Below are positions 1-8,316 of a stretch of 35,354 nt of DNA, one piece after another. A program made the position numbers and the translations under genes. Origin of the DNA: Brachyspira sp. (lineage in GTDB: Bacteria; Spirochaetota; Brachyspiria; Brachyspirales; Brachyspiraceae). Within the stretch, counting starts at the first letter, position 1; every line of letters begins with the position of its first letter. The stretch spans positions 1-35,354 of the forward strand of contig NZ_JARHYI010000130.1 in assembly GCF_029258575.1 (NCBI RefSeq), written 5' to 3'. The notes beneath the pieces are model-generated. The model was not told the origin of the DNA and did not search any database. It saw only the letters and a program-made list of their open reading frames with translations.

Positions 1-16
1 AAAATTTTTATTACTA

Positions 17-45
17 TTGATTTTAATCTTTATTATTAATATAAT
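17..45 (+). promoter_or_regulatory. sigma70-type promoter for the DeoR regulator
   Basis: TTGATT at 17-22, a 17-bp spacer and TATAAT at 40-45 place a start about 30 bp before the ATG at 84. The match is to the general consensus only. Confidence 0.55.
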
Positions 46-83
46 ATTTAACCTAGAAAAAATTTAGTTTTAGAGTATATTAA

Positions 84-845
84 ATGCGTTCCAAAAGAAT
101 ATATAACATAAAAACTTTTATTTATAATAATAAAATAGTAACTTTGGATCAAATATGCAATGAATTTAAAATATCCAAAAGCACCATAAGAAGAGATATA
201 CAGGATTTATTATCATCTGATAAAAGATTCAAAAAAATATATGGCGGTATAAAATTAGATTCTGAAAATAGCTCTGTACCTTTCAATGAAAGAAAAATTA
301 CAAATGCTGAAAATAAAATATTAATAGCAAAAAAAGCAGCTGAATTAGTTAAAGATAATGATATTATATTTATAGATTTTGGTACAACTGTTTTGAATAT
401 AGTAGATTATTTAAAGCATATAAAGAATCTTACAGTTATAACAAATAATTTGGAAGTTATATATAAAACTATAAATTATGAAAATATGAATGTCATATCT
501 TTATCAGGAGTACTTGATAGAAAAAATTTATCATTGCTTGGAGCATCAAGTGCTAATATACTTAAAACTTTTAATATATCAAAATGTTTTATGTCCACAA
601 CAGGTTTATCAGTTACAAATGGCGTTACTGATTTATCTGCATTAGAATCTGAAATAAAATCTATGGCGGTTATTAAAAGTAAAATGGTAGTTCTATTAGC
701 TGATAAAAGTAAATTCAATTGTATCTCATTACAAACATATTGTAATCTCAATCAAATTCATAAATTAATAACAGATGAAATGCCTCCTGATGATATCTAT
801 TCCCATCTAAAAGAAAATAATATTGATATTTTAGTTATAAAATAA
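84..845 (+). CDS. DeoR-family transcriptional regulator of the adjacent PTS operon
   Basis: The 253-residue protein has the two-part DeoR layout. Residues about 18-50 form a winged helix-turn-helix (TLDQICNEFKISKSTIRRDI), and residues about 75-235 form the DeoR C-terminal sensor fold, which in this family binds a phosphorylated sugar and releases operator DNA. The sensor shows the usual FIDFGTTV start and VLLADKSKF segment. The length is normal for the family. The gene lies 133 bp upstream of a PTS EIIA-EIIBC-aldolase operon in the same direction, so local control of that operon is the likely job. The effector is probably the sugar phosphate made by the PTS, which is inference. The Shine-Dalgarno is weak, but the promoter and the full-length domain support the ATG at 84. 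Confidence 0.88.
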   Translation: MRSKRIYNIKTFIYNNKIVTLDQICNEFKISKSTIRRDIQDLLSSDKRFKKIYGGIKLDSENSSVPFNERKITNAENKILIAKKAAELVKDNDIIFIDFGTTVLNIVDYLKHIKNLTVITNNLEVIYKTINYENMNVISLSGVLDRKNLSLLGASSANILKTFNISKCFMSTTGLSVTNGVTDLSALESEIKSMAVIKSKMVVLLADKSKFNCISLQTYCNLNQIHKLITDEMPPDDIYSHLKENNIDILVIK

Positions 846-891
846 TAATTCTCTAAATTCTTATCATTTTAAATTAAAACCATAGAATTTT

Positions 892-937
892 TTGACAATA
901 TTTTAATTAAGTCATTGACAAGTTTTAATTATTTTTA
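892..937 (+). promoter_or_regulatory. direct repeat, candidate DeoR operator
   Basis: TTGACAATATTTTAATTA at 892-909 is nearly repeated as TTGACAAGTTTTAATTA from 915, a 23-bp offset of about two helical turns. The second copy covers the -35 box of the PTS promoter. Tandem sites of this type are common for DeoR-family repressors, so the repeat is a plausible operator. Function is inferred. Confidence 0.4.
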
Positions 938-943
938 TATAAT
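915..943 (+). promoter_or_regulatory. consensus promoter of the PTS-aldolase operon
   Basis: TTGACA at 915-920, exactly 17 bp, then TATAAT at 938-943: a perfect consensus promoter. Transcription would begin near 950, about 29 nt before the EIIA start codon. Confidence 0.75.
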
Positions 944-978
944 TATAATATAAAAATAATTATTTTGAGGTTATATTT

Positions 979-1434
979 ATGGACTTTATATCAGAATTTA
1001 ATATTTTTTTGAGTAAGTCTTGCTCAAGTAAAGAAGAGTTATTTGACTTTTTATCAGGAGTTTCAAAAGATTTAGGTATATCAAATGATGCTGATGAAGT
1101 GAAGAAAGGATTATTTGATAGGGAGAATGAAGGCTGCACTATTATAGGTGATATGATAGCTATGCCTCATGCCAGATCAGAAGCTATAAATAAACTTCAG
1201 GTTATATTGGTATTATTAGAAAATCCAATTGAATATAATAAAGATGAAAATATAGATTTAGCATATTCCATACTAGCTCCATTAAAGGCAAATAATGAAT
1301 TTATAGATGCATTGAGTTCTGTTGCGACTATTGTACAGAATGATGAACTTCAGGCATTGATAAGAAATTCCAAAAAAGGAGATGAATCAAAGATTATATC
1401 AAAGATGGAAGAAGTATTAAAGAACAATGTATAA
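979..1434 (+). CDS. PTS fructose/mannitol-type EIIA component
   Basis: This is a 151-residue single-domain PTS_EIIA_2 protein, the usual size for the domain. The phospho-accepting histidine is His64 in the family motif IAMPHAR. It should receive phosphate from HPr and pass it to the EIIB cysteine of the next gene. The start has a GAGG site 9 nt upstream and follows the consensus promoter at 915-943. The protein is cytoplasmic. It is the first gene of a three-gene operon; the gap to EIIBC is 42 bp. The substrate cannot be told from EIIA alone. Confidence 0.88.
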   Translation: MDFISEFNIFLSKSCSSKEELFDFLSGVSKDLGISNDADEVKKGLFDRENEGCTIIGDMIAMPHARSEAINKLQVILVLLENPIEYNKDENIDLAYSILAPLKANNEFIDALSSVATIVQNDELQALIRNSKKGDESKIISKMEEVLKNNV

Positions 1435-1476
1435 GATTATAAAAATATAATTAAAAAAACAAGGAGAAATTTTATT

Positions 1477-2865
1477 ATGAAAATAGTAGCAATTACATCT
1501 TGTCCTACTGGTGTAGCCCATACTTATATGGCTGCTAGTGCTTTGAAAAAATCTGCATTATCAAATAATGTTGAAATTAAAGTTGAAACTCAAGGTTCTG
1601 ATGGTATTGGAAATCCATTAACAGCTGATGATATAAAGAATGCAGATTATGTTTTATTTGCAGCTGATAAACCTGTTGAAGATAAAGATAGATTTATCGG
1701 AAAGAAAATAATAGAAGTTCCTGTAACTGAAGCGGTAAAAAATTCTGATATTTTGATAAAAAATATAATAAGTGGAAATATTAAATCATATACTTTAGAG
1801 TCTTCTTCAGATGAAGATTTAGATGATCTTCTTCAAACTTCTTCAAGAAAAGGAATATACAAACATTTAATGGCTGGATTTTCAAATATGCTTCCTTTTA
1901 TTATAGCAGGAGGTATATGTATAGGTATTTCATTTGCATTTGGAATAACAGCGTCAAATCCTCAATCTGCTGATTATAATCCTATAGCTGGATTTTTTGA
2001 TACAATAGGAGGAGGAAAAGTAGGAGCTTTTAGTTTAATTATAGCTATATTATCTGCTTATATTGCTAATAGTGTAGGCGGTAAATCAGCATTTATGCCA
2101 GGTATGGTAGCTGGTTTATTGGCTAATTATTATAAGACTGGATTTTTAGGCGGTATATTGTCTGGTTTTGTAGCTGGATATGTTGCTATATTATTAAAGA
2201 AATTATTGAATAATTTACCTAAATCTATTTCAAGTTTGAAAGGTGCATTATTATATCCTTTATTCGGCTTAATTTTAACTTGTTTGATATTATGGCCCAT
2301 ATTTATGCCTATAGCTAAATTGATGGATTTAATGGTTCAGGGACTTAATGGTATAGGTGCATCTCATAAAGGAATAATAGGTTTGATAGTTGCTGGAATG
2401 ATGGCTACTGATATGGGTGGACCTATAAATAAAACAGCAGGATTATTTGCTAATGCGGCTTTTGCTTCTGGAAATCCTGATTTTATGAGTGCTATGATGG
2501 CAGGGGGAATGGTTCCTCCTTTGGGAATAGCTTTATGTACAACATTATTTGCTAAATATTTCACTGAAACAGAGAGAAAGGCTGGTAAAACTTGTTATTT
2601 TTTAGGTGCTTGTTTTATTACAGAAGGAGTAATCCCTTTTGCCGTATCAGATCCTATAAAAGTGATAACTTCATCTATAATAGGTGCTATGGTTTCAGGT
2701 TTTTTTACTCAGTATTTCAATATTGTTATGATGGCTTCACATGGAGGTATTTTTGTAATACCTATAACAAATAAACCTATATTATATACTGTAATAATAA
2801 TTTTAGGTTCTGTTATCACTGCTTTAGTTTTAGGTTTTTGGAAAAAATTTTCTGTAAAGAATTAA
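1477..2865 (+). CDS. PTS fructose-family EIIBC permease
   Basis: The 462-residue protein fuses EIIB and EIIC. Residues 1-100 are a fructose-type EIIB with the signature SCPTGVAHTYMAA, in which Cys9 is the phosphorylation site. From about residue 128 the protein is a multi-pass EIIC with glycine-rich membrane helices, the loop DMGGPINKTA and the late motif FITEGVIPFAVSDP. It imports and phosphorylates a ketose or related sugar. An AAGGAG site lies 8 nt before the ATG. The downstream partner is an aldolase, not a 1-phosphofructokinase, so the substrate may be fructose, tagatose or another sugar whose product feeds a ketose-bisphosphate. Family assignment is firm; substrate is open. Confidence 0.88.
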   Translation: MKIVAITSCPTGVAHTYMAASALKKSALSNNVEIKVETQGSDGIGNPLTADDIKNADYVLFAADKPVEDKDRFIGKKIIEVPVTEAVKNSDILIKNIISGNIKSYTLESSSDEDLDDLLQTSSRKGIYKHLMAGFSNMLPFIIAGGICIGISFAFGITASNPQSADYNPIAGFFDTIGGGKVGAFSLIIAILSAYIANSVGGKSAFMPGMVAGLLANYYKTGFLGGILSGFVAGYVAILLKKLLNNLPKSISSLKGALLYPLFGLILTCLILWPIFMPIAKLMDLMVQGLNGIGASHKGIIGLIVAGMMATDMGGPINKTAGLFANAAFASGNPDFMSAMMAGGMVPPLGIALCTTLFAKYFTETERKAGKTCYFLGACFITEGVIPFAVSDPIKVITSSIIGAMVSGFFTQYFNIVMMASHGGIFVIPITNKPILYTVIIILGSVITALVLGFWKKFSVKN

Positions 2866-2891
2866 TATAAATAATTGGGAGGAATAAAATT

Positions 2892-3752
2892 ATGTCTATT
2901 GTAACTTTAAAAGATGCTTTGAATAGAGCAAAAAAAGATAAATATGGTATAGGAGCTTTTAATATAAGTTCTTTTACTTTTTTAGAAACAGTTATTGAAG
3001 CTGCTGAAGCTAAGAGGAGTCCTGTTATAGTACAAATTGCTGAAGGTCATATAGCTGATATGCCTCGTTTTGATTCTTTTTGTAAAGCTGTTGTAAATAT
3101 GGCTTCTTCAGCATCAATTCCTGTTGTGGTGCATTTGGATCATGGTCAAACATTACCTATTGTTATGATATGTATACAAAATGGTTTTTCTTCTATAATG
3201 ATGGATGCTTCTTCTTATCCTTATGAAGAGAATATTAAAAAGACTAAGGAGATAGTTGATATATGTCATAGTGTAGGAATATCTGTGGAAGGGGAATTAG
3301 GAACTATTGGTGGAGCTGAGGCTAATATTGTAAGAGAAGAAGATGCATTTACAAATCCTGATGAAGCTTTAGATTTTGTAAATAAAACACAAATAGATGC
3401 TTTGGCTATATCTATAGGAAATGTTCATGGAAATTATAAGGGAGAACCTAAATTAGATTTTGAAAGATTGGAAAATATATCTAAAGCAACTAATTTACCT
3501 TTAGTTTTGCATGGTGGCTCTGGAATATATGATGATGATTTCAGAAAGGCTGTTACTCTTGGAATATGCAAGATAAATTTCTATACTGGAAATTGCAAAT
3601 CTGCTGGTAAAGCTGTTATGGATTTCGTTAAAGAAGATCCTGAAAAAAATGGTACTGATTTAATGAAATTGATTAAGGGTATAAGAAAAAATGTTTATGA
3701 AACTGTTTGCCACAATATTGATGTATTTGGAAGTTCAAATAAGGCTTGGTAA
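2892..3752 (+). CDS. class II ketose-bisphosphate aldolase (fructose/tagatose type)
   Basis: The 286-residue protein has the zinc aldolase signatures of the GatY/KbaY/FbaA family: HLDHG at 81-85 (catalytic Asp83, zinc His84), GNVHG with zinc His179, and LHGGSG with zinc His207. It should cleave a ketose-1,6-bisphosphate, or possibly a ketose-1-phosphate, into dihydroxyacetone phosphate and an aldehyde. The length fits the tagatose/fructose-bisphosphate subgroup. A strong GGGAGG site precedes the ATG and the gap to EIIBC is only 26 bp, so it closes the PTS operon. A terminator follows. No sugar-phosphate kinase lies between, which leaves the route from PTS product to bisphosphate unexplained here. 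Confidence 0.88.
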   Translation: MSIVTLKDALNRAKKDKYGIGAFNISSFTFLETVIEAAEAKRSPVIVQIAEGHIADMPRFDSFCKAVVNMASSASIPVVVHLDHGQTLPIVMICIQNGFSSIMMDASSYPYEENIKKTKEIVDICHSVGISVEGELGTIGGAEANIVREEDAFTNPDEALDFVNKTQIDALAISIGNVHGNYKGEPKLDFERLENISKATNLPLVLHGGSGIYDDDFRKAVTLGICKINFYTGNCKSAGKAVMDFVKEDPEKNGTDLMKLIKGIRKNVYETVCHNIDVFGSSNKAW

Positions 3753-3770
3753 TAATTAAATCTTTATTTT

Positions 3771-3803
3771 AGGTACAAATAAAAAATTGTTTGTACCTTT
3801 TTT
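3771..3803 (+). terminator. rho-independent terminator of the PTS operon
   Basis: AGGTACAAA at 3771-3779 pairs with TTTGTACCT at 3790-3798 across a short A/T loop, followed directly by a T-run. Confidence 0.8.
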
Positions 3804-3897
3804 GTGTATAATTTTTGTTTTTATGATAAAACTCTTATTTTAAAGAAACTACTGAATAATATTTTATAATAAAAAAATCATATATTTGAGAAATTTG

Positions 3898-3926
3898 TTG
3901 ACAAAAATGTATATAAATACTATAAT
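3898..3926 (+). promoter_or_regulatory. perfect consensus promoter of the alcohol dehydrogenase
   Basis: TTGACA at 3898-3903, 17 bp, TATAAT at 3921-3926. Transcription should start near 3933. This rules out the in-frame upstream ATG at 3886 and fixes the start at 3961, which has AGGAG at 3949-3953. Confidence 0.8.
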
Positions 3927-3960
3927 TATAGTGCAAAAAATAAATTTTAGGAGTTTAAAA

Positions 3961-5130
3961 ATGGCTAGATTTACCATACCTAGAGATTTATACTATGGCG
4001 ATAATGCTATGGAAGAATTAAAAAACTTAAAAGGTTATAAAAAAGCTATAATTGTTACAGGCGGTTCTTCTATGAAAAAAGGAGGATTCCTAGTAAAATG
4101 TGAGCAGATATTAAAAGACACTGGTTTAGAAGTAAAAATTTATGACGGTGTTGAGCCTGATCCTTCTATAGAAACAGTTTATAAGGGTGCTGAGGCTATG
4201 AGAGAATTTAATCCTGATGTAATAGTAGCATTAGGCGGTGGTTCTTCTATCGATGCTGCTAAAGCTATGTGGGTATTCTATGAATATCCTGAGAAAAAAT
4301 TCGATGATATTAAAACTCCTTTCACTATGCCTAAACTTAGAAAGAAAGCTATATTTGTAGCAATTCCTTCTACAAGCGGTACAGCTTCAGAAGTTACAGC
4401 ATTCTCCGTTATAACTGATTATTCTACAAACATTAAATACCCATTAGCAGATTTTGAAATTACTCCTGATATTGCAATACTTGATTATTCTATACCTATG
4501 ACTATGCCTGAAAAAATATCTGCTGATACTGGTATGGATGCTTTGACTCACTCTGTAGAAGCTTATGTTGCATGTCTTAGAAGCGATATAACTGATGCTT
4601 TGGCTATTAAAGCTATTGATATGATTGTTCATAATATAGAAAAAGCAGCAAAAGGCGATAAAGAGGGAAGAGCAAAACTTCATGTGGCTCAGTGTTTAGC
4701 TGGTATGTCTTTCTCTAATGCTTTACTTGGTATAGTTCATAGTTTAGCTCATAAAACAGGTGCGGAGTTCCACATTACTCATGGAAGATGCAATGCTATA
4801 CTTCTTCCTTATGTTATTCAGTATAATTCAAAAGTTTGTGCTGACAGATTTGCAGATATTGCTAGAATGCTTAAACTTTCTGGAAACACCGATGCTGAGC
4901 TTACTGCTTCTTTAGTAAATAAAGTTAAAGAGTTGAATGCTAAATTAGGCATTAAACAAACTTACAAAGAAAACGGCGTAGCTGAAGATCATTTCAAACA
5001 AAAATGTGATGAAATAGTTAAAAATGCAGTTGCTGATCCTTGTACTGGTTCTAACCCAAGAGAAACAGATGTTACCAATATGAAAAAAGTGTTAGAAGCA
5101 GCTTATTACGGACATGATGTTAACTTTTAA
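3961..5130 (+). CDS. iron-containing (group III) alcohol dehydrogenase
   Basis: The 389-residue protein belongs to the Fe-ADH family, which reduces aldehydes or ketones with NAD(P)H in fermentation. The nucleotide-binding GGGSSID sits at 92-98. The metal ligands are at the FucO-type spacing: Asp193 and His197 (ADTGMDALTHS), His260 (GIVHSLAH) and His274 (HITHGRC). The reading frame is open further upstream to 3886, but the promoter at 3898-3926 and the AGGAG site support ATG 3961, which also gives the normal family length. The gene is monocistronic between two terminators. A perfect promoter and strong ribosome site suggest high expression. The physiological substrate cannot be read from the sequence. 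Confidence 0.9.
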   Translation: MARFTIPRDLYYGDNAMEELKNLKGYKKAIIVTGGSSMKKGGFLVKCEQILKDTGLEVKIYDGVEPDPSIETVYKGAEAMREFNPDVIVALGGGSSIDAAKAMWVFYEYPEKKFDDIKTPFTMPKLRKKAIFVAIPSTSGTASEVTAFSVITDYSTNIKYPLADFEITPDIAILDYSIPMTMPEKISADTGMDALTHSVEAYVACLRSDITDALAIKAIDMIVHNIEKAAKGDKEGRAKLHVAQCLAGMSFSNALLGIVHSLAHKTGAEFHITHGRCNAILLPYVIQYNSKVCADRFADIARMLKLSGNTDAELTASLVNKVKELNAKLGIKQTYKENGVAEDHFKQKCDEIVKNAVADPCTGSNPRETDVTNMKKVLEAAYYGHDVNF

Positions 5131-5154
5131 TTAATATATTTTAATAATAGTTTT

Positions 5155-5190
5155 ACCCAAGTATTATTTATTAATGCTTGGGTTTTTTTA
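5155..5190 (+). terminator. rho-independent terminator of the alcohol dehydrogenase
   Basis: ACCCAAG at 5155-5161 pairs with CTTGGGT at 5177-5183, extended inward by a T-G and ATT/AAT pairs, then seven T residues. Confidence 0.85.
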
Positions 5191-5305
5191 TTATTTTTTA
5201 ATAATACTACGCATATTGAGCATACTTATAATAAATTAATTGCAATTTAAATAATAATAGTCAAACATTAACCTTGCTTTAAATAAGTAAAAAATCTGAA
5301 TATAG

Positions 5306-5400
5306 TTGGGTTGTCAGTTATATTTTTAGTCTAGACTTTAAATATAAAAAAAATTAATTTAAAAATTAAACAGAAAATCTAAAGGGCGGTATTTTTTTAT
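5306..5400 (+). repeat. degenerate copy of the two-cap G-rich repeat
   Basis: GTTGGGTTGTCAGTTATATT resembles the copy at 14398 (GGGTGGGCAGTTATATT), and CTAAAGGGCGG near 5389-5399 resembles its second cap. The cap spacing is 86 bp here rather than 76-78, and both caps are eroded. This copy lies in the 400-bp gap between two converging genes; nothing else is seen there besides the two terminators. Confidence 0.5.
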
Positions 5401-5464
5401 AAATTATAAATTATATAATGTATTTGAATGTCATTATCATAATTTAAAAACATTAAATAAAATA

Positions 5465-5498
5465 AAGGGCTTATCCTTGATTAAAAGTAAAAGCCCTT
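5465..5498 (-). terminator. terminator of the AGCS symporter gene
   Basis: AAGGGCTT at 5465-5472 pairs perfectly with AAGCCCTT at 5491-5498. It lies 34 bp past the stop codon on the minus strand and may work in both directions. Confidence 0.65.
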
Positions 5499-5531
5499 AT
5501 TTTTCATTAAGTTAATTTTGTAATTTACAAA

Positions 5532-6941
5532 TCAATTTTTATCATCCCATTGAGTAATAGCATCATCAGTTTTTAAATCTTCTATTAAGTTTTTATGGAA
5601 TTCAGGCTCTTTATGTTCCTTGAGCTGACTAACATAATGTCTAGTAAGTAAGTAGATAGGTTTATTAAGAATTACCATTATGATGATGTTTAATAAAGCC
5701 ATAAAGCCCATAAACATATCTCCTGCTCCCCATATAGTTTTGAACTCGGCTAATGATCCTGCAAATACCATACCTATAGTCATAAGCCCTACTATTAAAT
5801 AAGATACAAAACTATCTTTTACAGCAGTAGCACCTGTTTTTATATAGAAGAAATTTCCTAATATAGAACTGTATGAGAAAAATAAGATACATACAGTAAT
5901 AAAAATAGAACCAAAACTTCCTAAATGTGATTCCATAGCATATTGGAATAAATTGATACCTTCTATAGATTTAATTTGTTCCATAGCTTTAGGAGATAAA
6001 AGAAGTATGAATCCAGAGATAGAACATATTAATATAGTATCAGTAAATACAGAAAACATTTGTATAAGACCCTGTTTACAAGGGTGAGAAGTATGAGCAG
6101 CAGCTGCAGCATGCGGAGCACCTCCCATACCTGCCTCATTTGAGAATAATCCCCTTTTTAAACCATTTGAAATAGTTATACCTATTGCTCCCCCAAAAAC
6201 AGCACTAGGTTTGAAAGCCTGTATAAAAATATTTTGAAATGCAGCAGGTACTGAATGCAAATTAGTAAAGAATATGAAAAGTCCCATAAGTATATAAGGT
6301 ATAGCCATAACAGGAACTATGAATACACATGCATGAGTTATAGTATCTCTTTTTTTACTGAATAATATTATACCTGTAATCACTGTTAAAATAATAGCAG
6401 TTATATTAACAGATATATTATATTTTGATAATGCATTTGATATTGTATTAGCCTGAACACCATTAAATGTTGTATAGGTAAATATCATACATAATGCAAA
6501 TAATATAGCCAATACAGGTTTTTTTAATTTGCTTTTGATGTAGAAAGAAGCTCCTCCTATAAACTTTCCAGTAGAATCTTTTTCTTTATAAAGCTGAGCC
6601 AATGTACTTTCAGTAAAAGCCAAACTTCCGCCTAAAAGTGCCATAAGCCACATCCAAAATAAAGCACCAGGTCCTCCAGCAGAAACAGCTCCCATAACAC
6701 CAGTAATATTTCCTGTACCAACTCTTGAGGCAGTACTTATACAAAAACTTACAAATCCTGAAACTCCATCACCTTTTTCATGCTTTGAAAATAAAAGCTT
6801 TAAAGCATGTATTGAATGTGATATTTGTATGCCTCTTAATCTTATAGTAAAGAAAATAGATATTACTAAAAATACTGTCAATAACAAATAACCATACATT
6901 ACATTATTTGTATTCGTTATTATATCATTAATAATTTTCAT
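5532..6941 (-). CDS. AGCS-family sodium:alanine/glycine symporter
   Basis: The 469-residue protein has about ten or eleven hydrophobic helices and the two family signatures: VGTGNITGVMGAVSAGGPGA near residues 74-93, and the segment GLKRGLFSNEAGMGGAPHAA in the middle. Members import alanine or glycine with sodium across the inner membrane. The length is typical. AAGGA lies 7 nt before the ATG, supporting the start. The gene stands alone, facing the alcohol dehydrogenase, and has its own terminator. Substrate choice between alanine, glycine and related amino acids cannot be settled by eye. Confidence 0.92.
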   Translation of the reverse strand: MKIINDIITNTNNVMYGYLLLTVFLVISIFFTIRLRGIQISHSIHALKLLFSKHEKGDGVSGFVSFCISTASRVGTGNITGVMGAVSAGGPGALFWMWLMALLGGSLAFTESTLAQLYKEKDSTGKFIGGASFYIKSKLKKPVLAILFALCMIFTYTTFNGVQANTISNALSKYNISVNITAIILTVITGIILFSKKRDTITHACVFIVPVMAIPYILMGLFIFFTNLHSVPAAFQNIFIQAFKPSAVFGGAIGITISNGLKRGLFSNEAGMGGAPHAAAAAHTSHPCKQGLIQMFSVFTDTILICSISGFILLLSPKAMEQIKSIEGINLFQYAMESHLGSFGSIFITVCILFFSYSSILGNFFYIKTGATAVKDSFVSYLIVGLMTIGMVFAGSLAEFKTIWGAGDMFMGFMALLNIIIMVILNKPIYLLTRHYVSQLKEHKEPEFHKNLIEDLKTDDAITQWDDKN

Positions 6942-7036
6942 TTTTTATCCTTATTCTTAAGATTTTAGATATTATATTATACAATAAATATATATTTTTT
7001 GATACATGAAAAAATATAAAAATTACCGTTCTTATT

Positions 7037-8224
7037 TTACTTCAAAGAATCAAGCTTTTTTATAACTTCGCTTTTTTTCTTCATGTATCTGTCATAAAGT
7101 ACTGGATTGGGTTTCTCATTATTTATGATATAAAGATTATAATTAATAGTTTCAAGAAGTTTATTATAATATATTTGAGAATTATATTTATCTCCCAAAT
7201 TATAATATATTTCAGATAATTCCTCCAAAGACTCATCATCATTTTTATTTATATCTATTATTTTTTTTAGATACTCTATTACTATATTTCCATTTTTGTT
7301 CATATCCCTTTTTAGAAGATATACAGCATCTTTTATTATATTGGCATCTTTATCATAAATTTCTATAGATTTATGATAATATATTGAAGCATTATCATAA
7401 TCATTTTTTAATATATATGCTTTGGCTAATTTTTCATAATATATATAATAATATTTTTTTGCCTCTATAGCATTAAGATAATGTTCTATACTTTTTTCTA
7501 TATCTTCAAAAGTAACATTAACTTTATATTTACTATAATAAAAATCCCCTAAAGTAGATATAGAATAATGATTATCTTTGCCCAAATATTTGATTGTATT
7601 ATCAGATATTATTTTTATATCATTAATAGCAGTATTATCTCCTATTGTCATCAGATATTCCAGATAATCTATATTAAAATAAATATTATCTTTATAAAAA
7701 TTAAAGAAATATTTGTAAATATCTGTATTAGCAATATCAACTATTTTTTTGCTGTAATAACCTATAAGAGAAATATATTCTTCTTCAGTTATAAGATTAT
7801 ATTCTTTATTAATAGAAGAGTATGAATATATATGTTTCAAAACTTTATTTATAGTTTCAAATAATTTTTCTTCTTTGCAGAAAATATTTTTTTCAAACCA
7901 TTCATCAGGTTTTTTCCTATTATATACTACATAATTAAATATAAAACCTTTTTTGTATTCAGTTATATTATATAGAATTGAAATATCTGCATTATTATTA
8001 ATTGTAAGTTCTTTAATTTTTGATTTTATTTTTTTATAATCATTTGTTTTATCTGAAGGGATTATATAGTAATCGGAATATAGAAATAGATTTTTTGTTA
8101 TAAGATCATGAGAGGCATATATTGCATAATTATCAGAGAAATCCGTTTTAAAAATTAAAATTTTTTTTTGGGCAAAAGATATGCTTCCAATAAGAAAAAA
8201 TATAAAAAATAATTTCTTTATCAT
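7037..8224 (-). CDS. exported TPR-repeat protein of unknown function
   Basis: The protein begins MIKKLFFIFFLIGSISFAQ, a clear signal peptide, so it is probably periplasmic or surface associated. I do not recognise the N-terminal half. The C-terminal half, from about residue 240, carries tetratricopeptide-like helix pairs (YYEKLAKAYILKNDYDNASIYYHKSIEIY and LEELSEIYYNLGDKYNSQIYYNKLLE in part), which usually hold partner proteins. An in-frame TTG two codons upstream is a possible start, but the ATG at 8224 gives the cleaner signal peptide. No strong ribosome site is visible. It is divergent from folD. Confidence 0.7.
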   Translation of the reverse strand: MIKKLFFIFFLIGSISFAQKKILIFKTDFSDNYAIYASHDLITKNLFLYSDYYIIPSDKTNDYKKIKSKIKELTINNNADISILYNITEYKKGFIFNYVVYNRKKPDEWFEKNIFCKEEKLFETINKVLKHIYSYSSINKEYNLITEEEYISLIGYYSKKIVDIANTDIYKYFFNFYKDNIYFNIDYLEYLMTIGDNTAINDIKIISDNTIKYLGKDNHYSISTLGDFYYSKYKVNVTFEDIEKSIEHYLNAIEAKKYYYIYYEKLAKAYILKNDYDNASIYYHKSIEIYDKDANIIKDAVYLLKRDMNKNGNIVIEYLKKIIDINKNDDESLEELSEIYYNLGDKYNSQIYYNKLLETINYNLYIINNEKPNPVLYDRYMKKKSEVIKKLDSLK

Positions 8225-8316
8225 ATTCAAACAATATACAATATAAATATTAAAAAATCTATACTTGTATTTTATTTTGTAACATTATATCATTATAAAA
8301 ATCATTAGGAGATTAT

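Noticed and set aside
3886-3960. N-terminal extension of the alcohol dehydrogenase frame
   Set aside because: It spans a perfect promoter, so it is unlikely to be transcribed as part of the message, and it has no family similarity.
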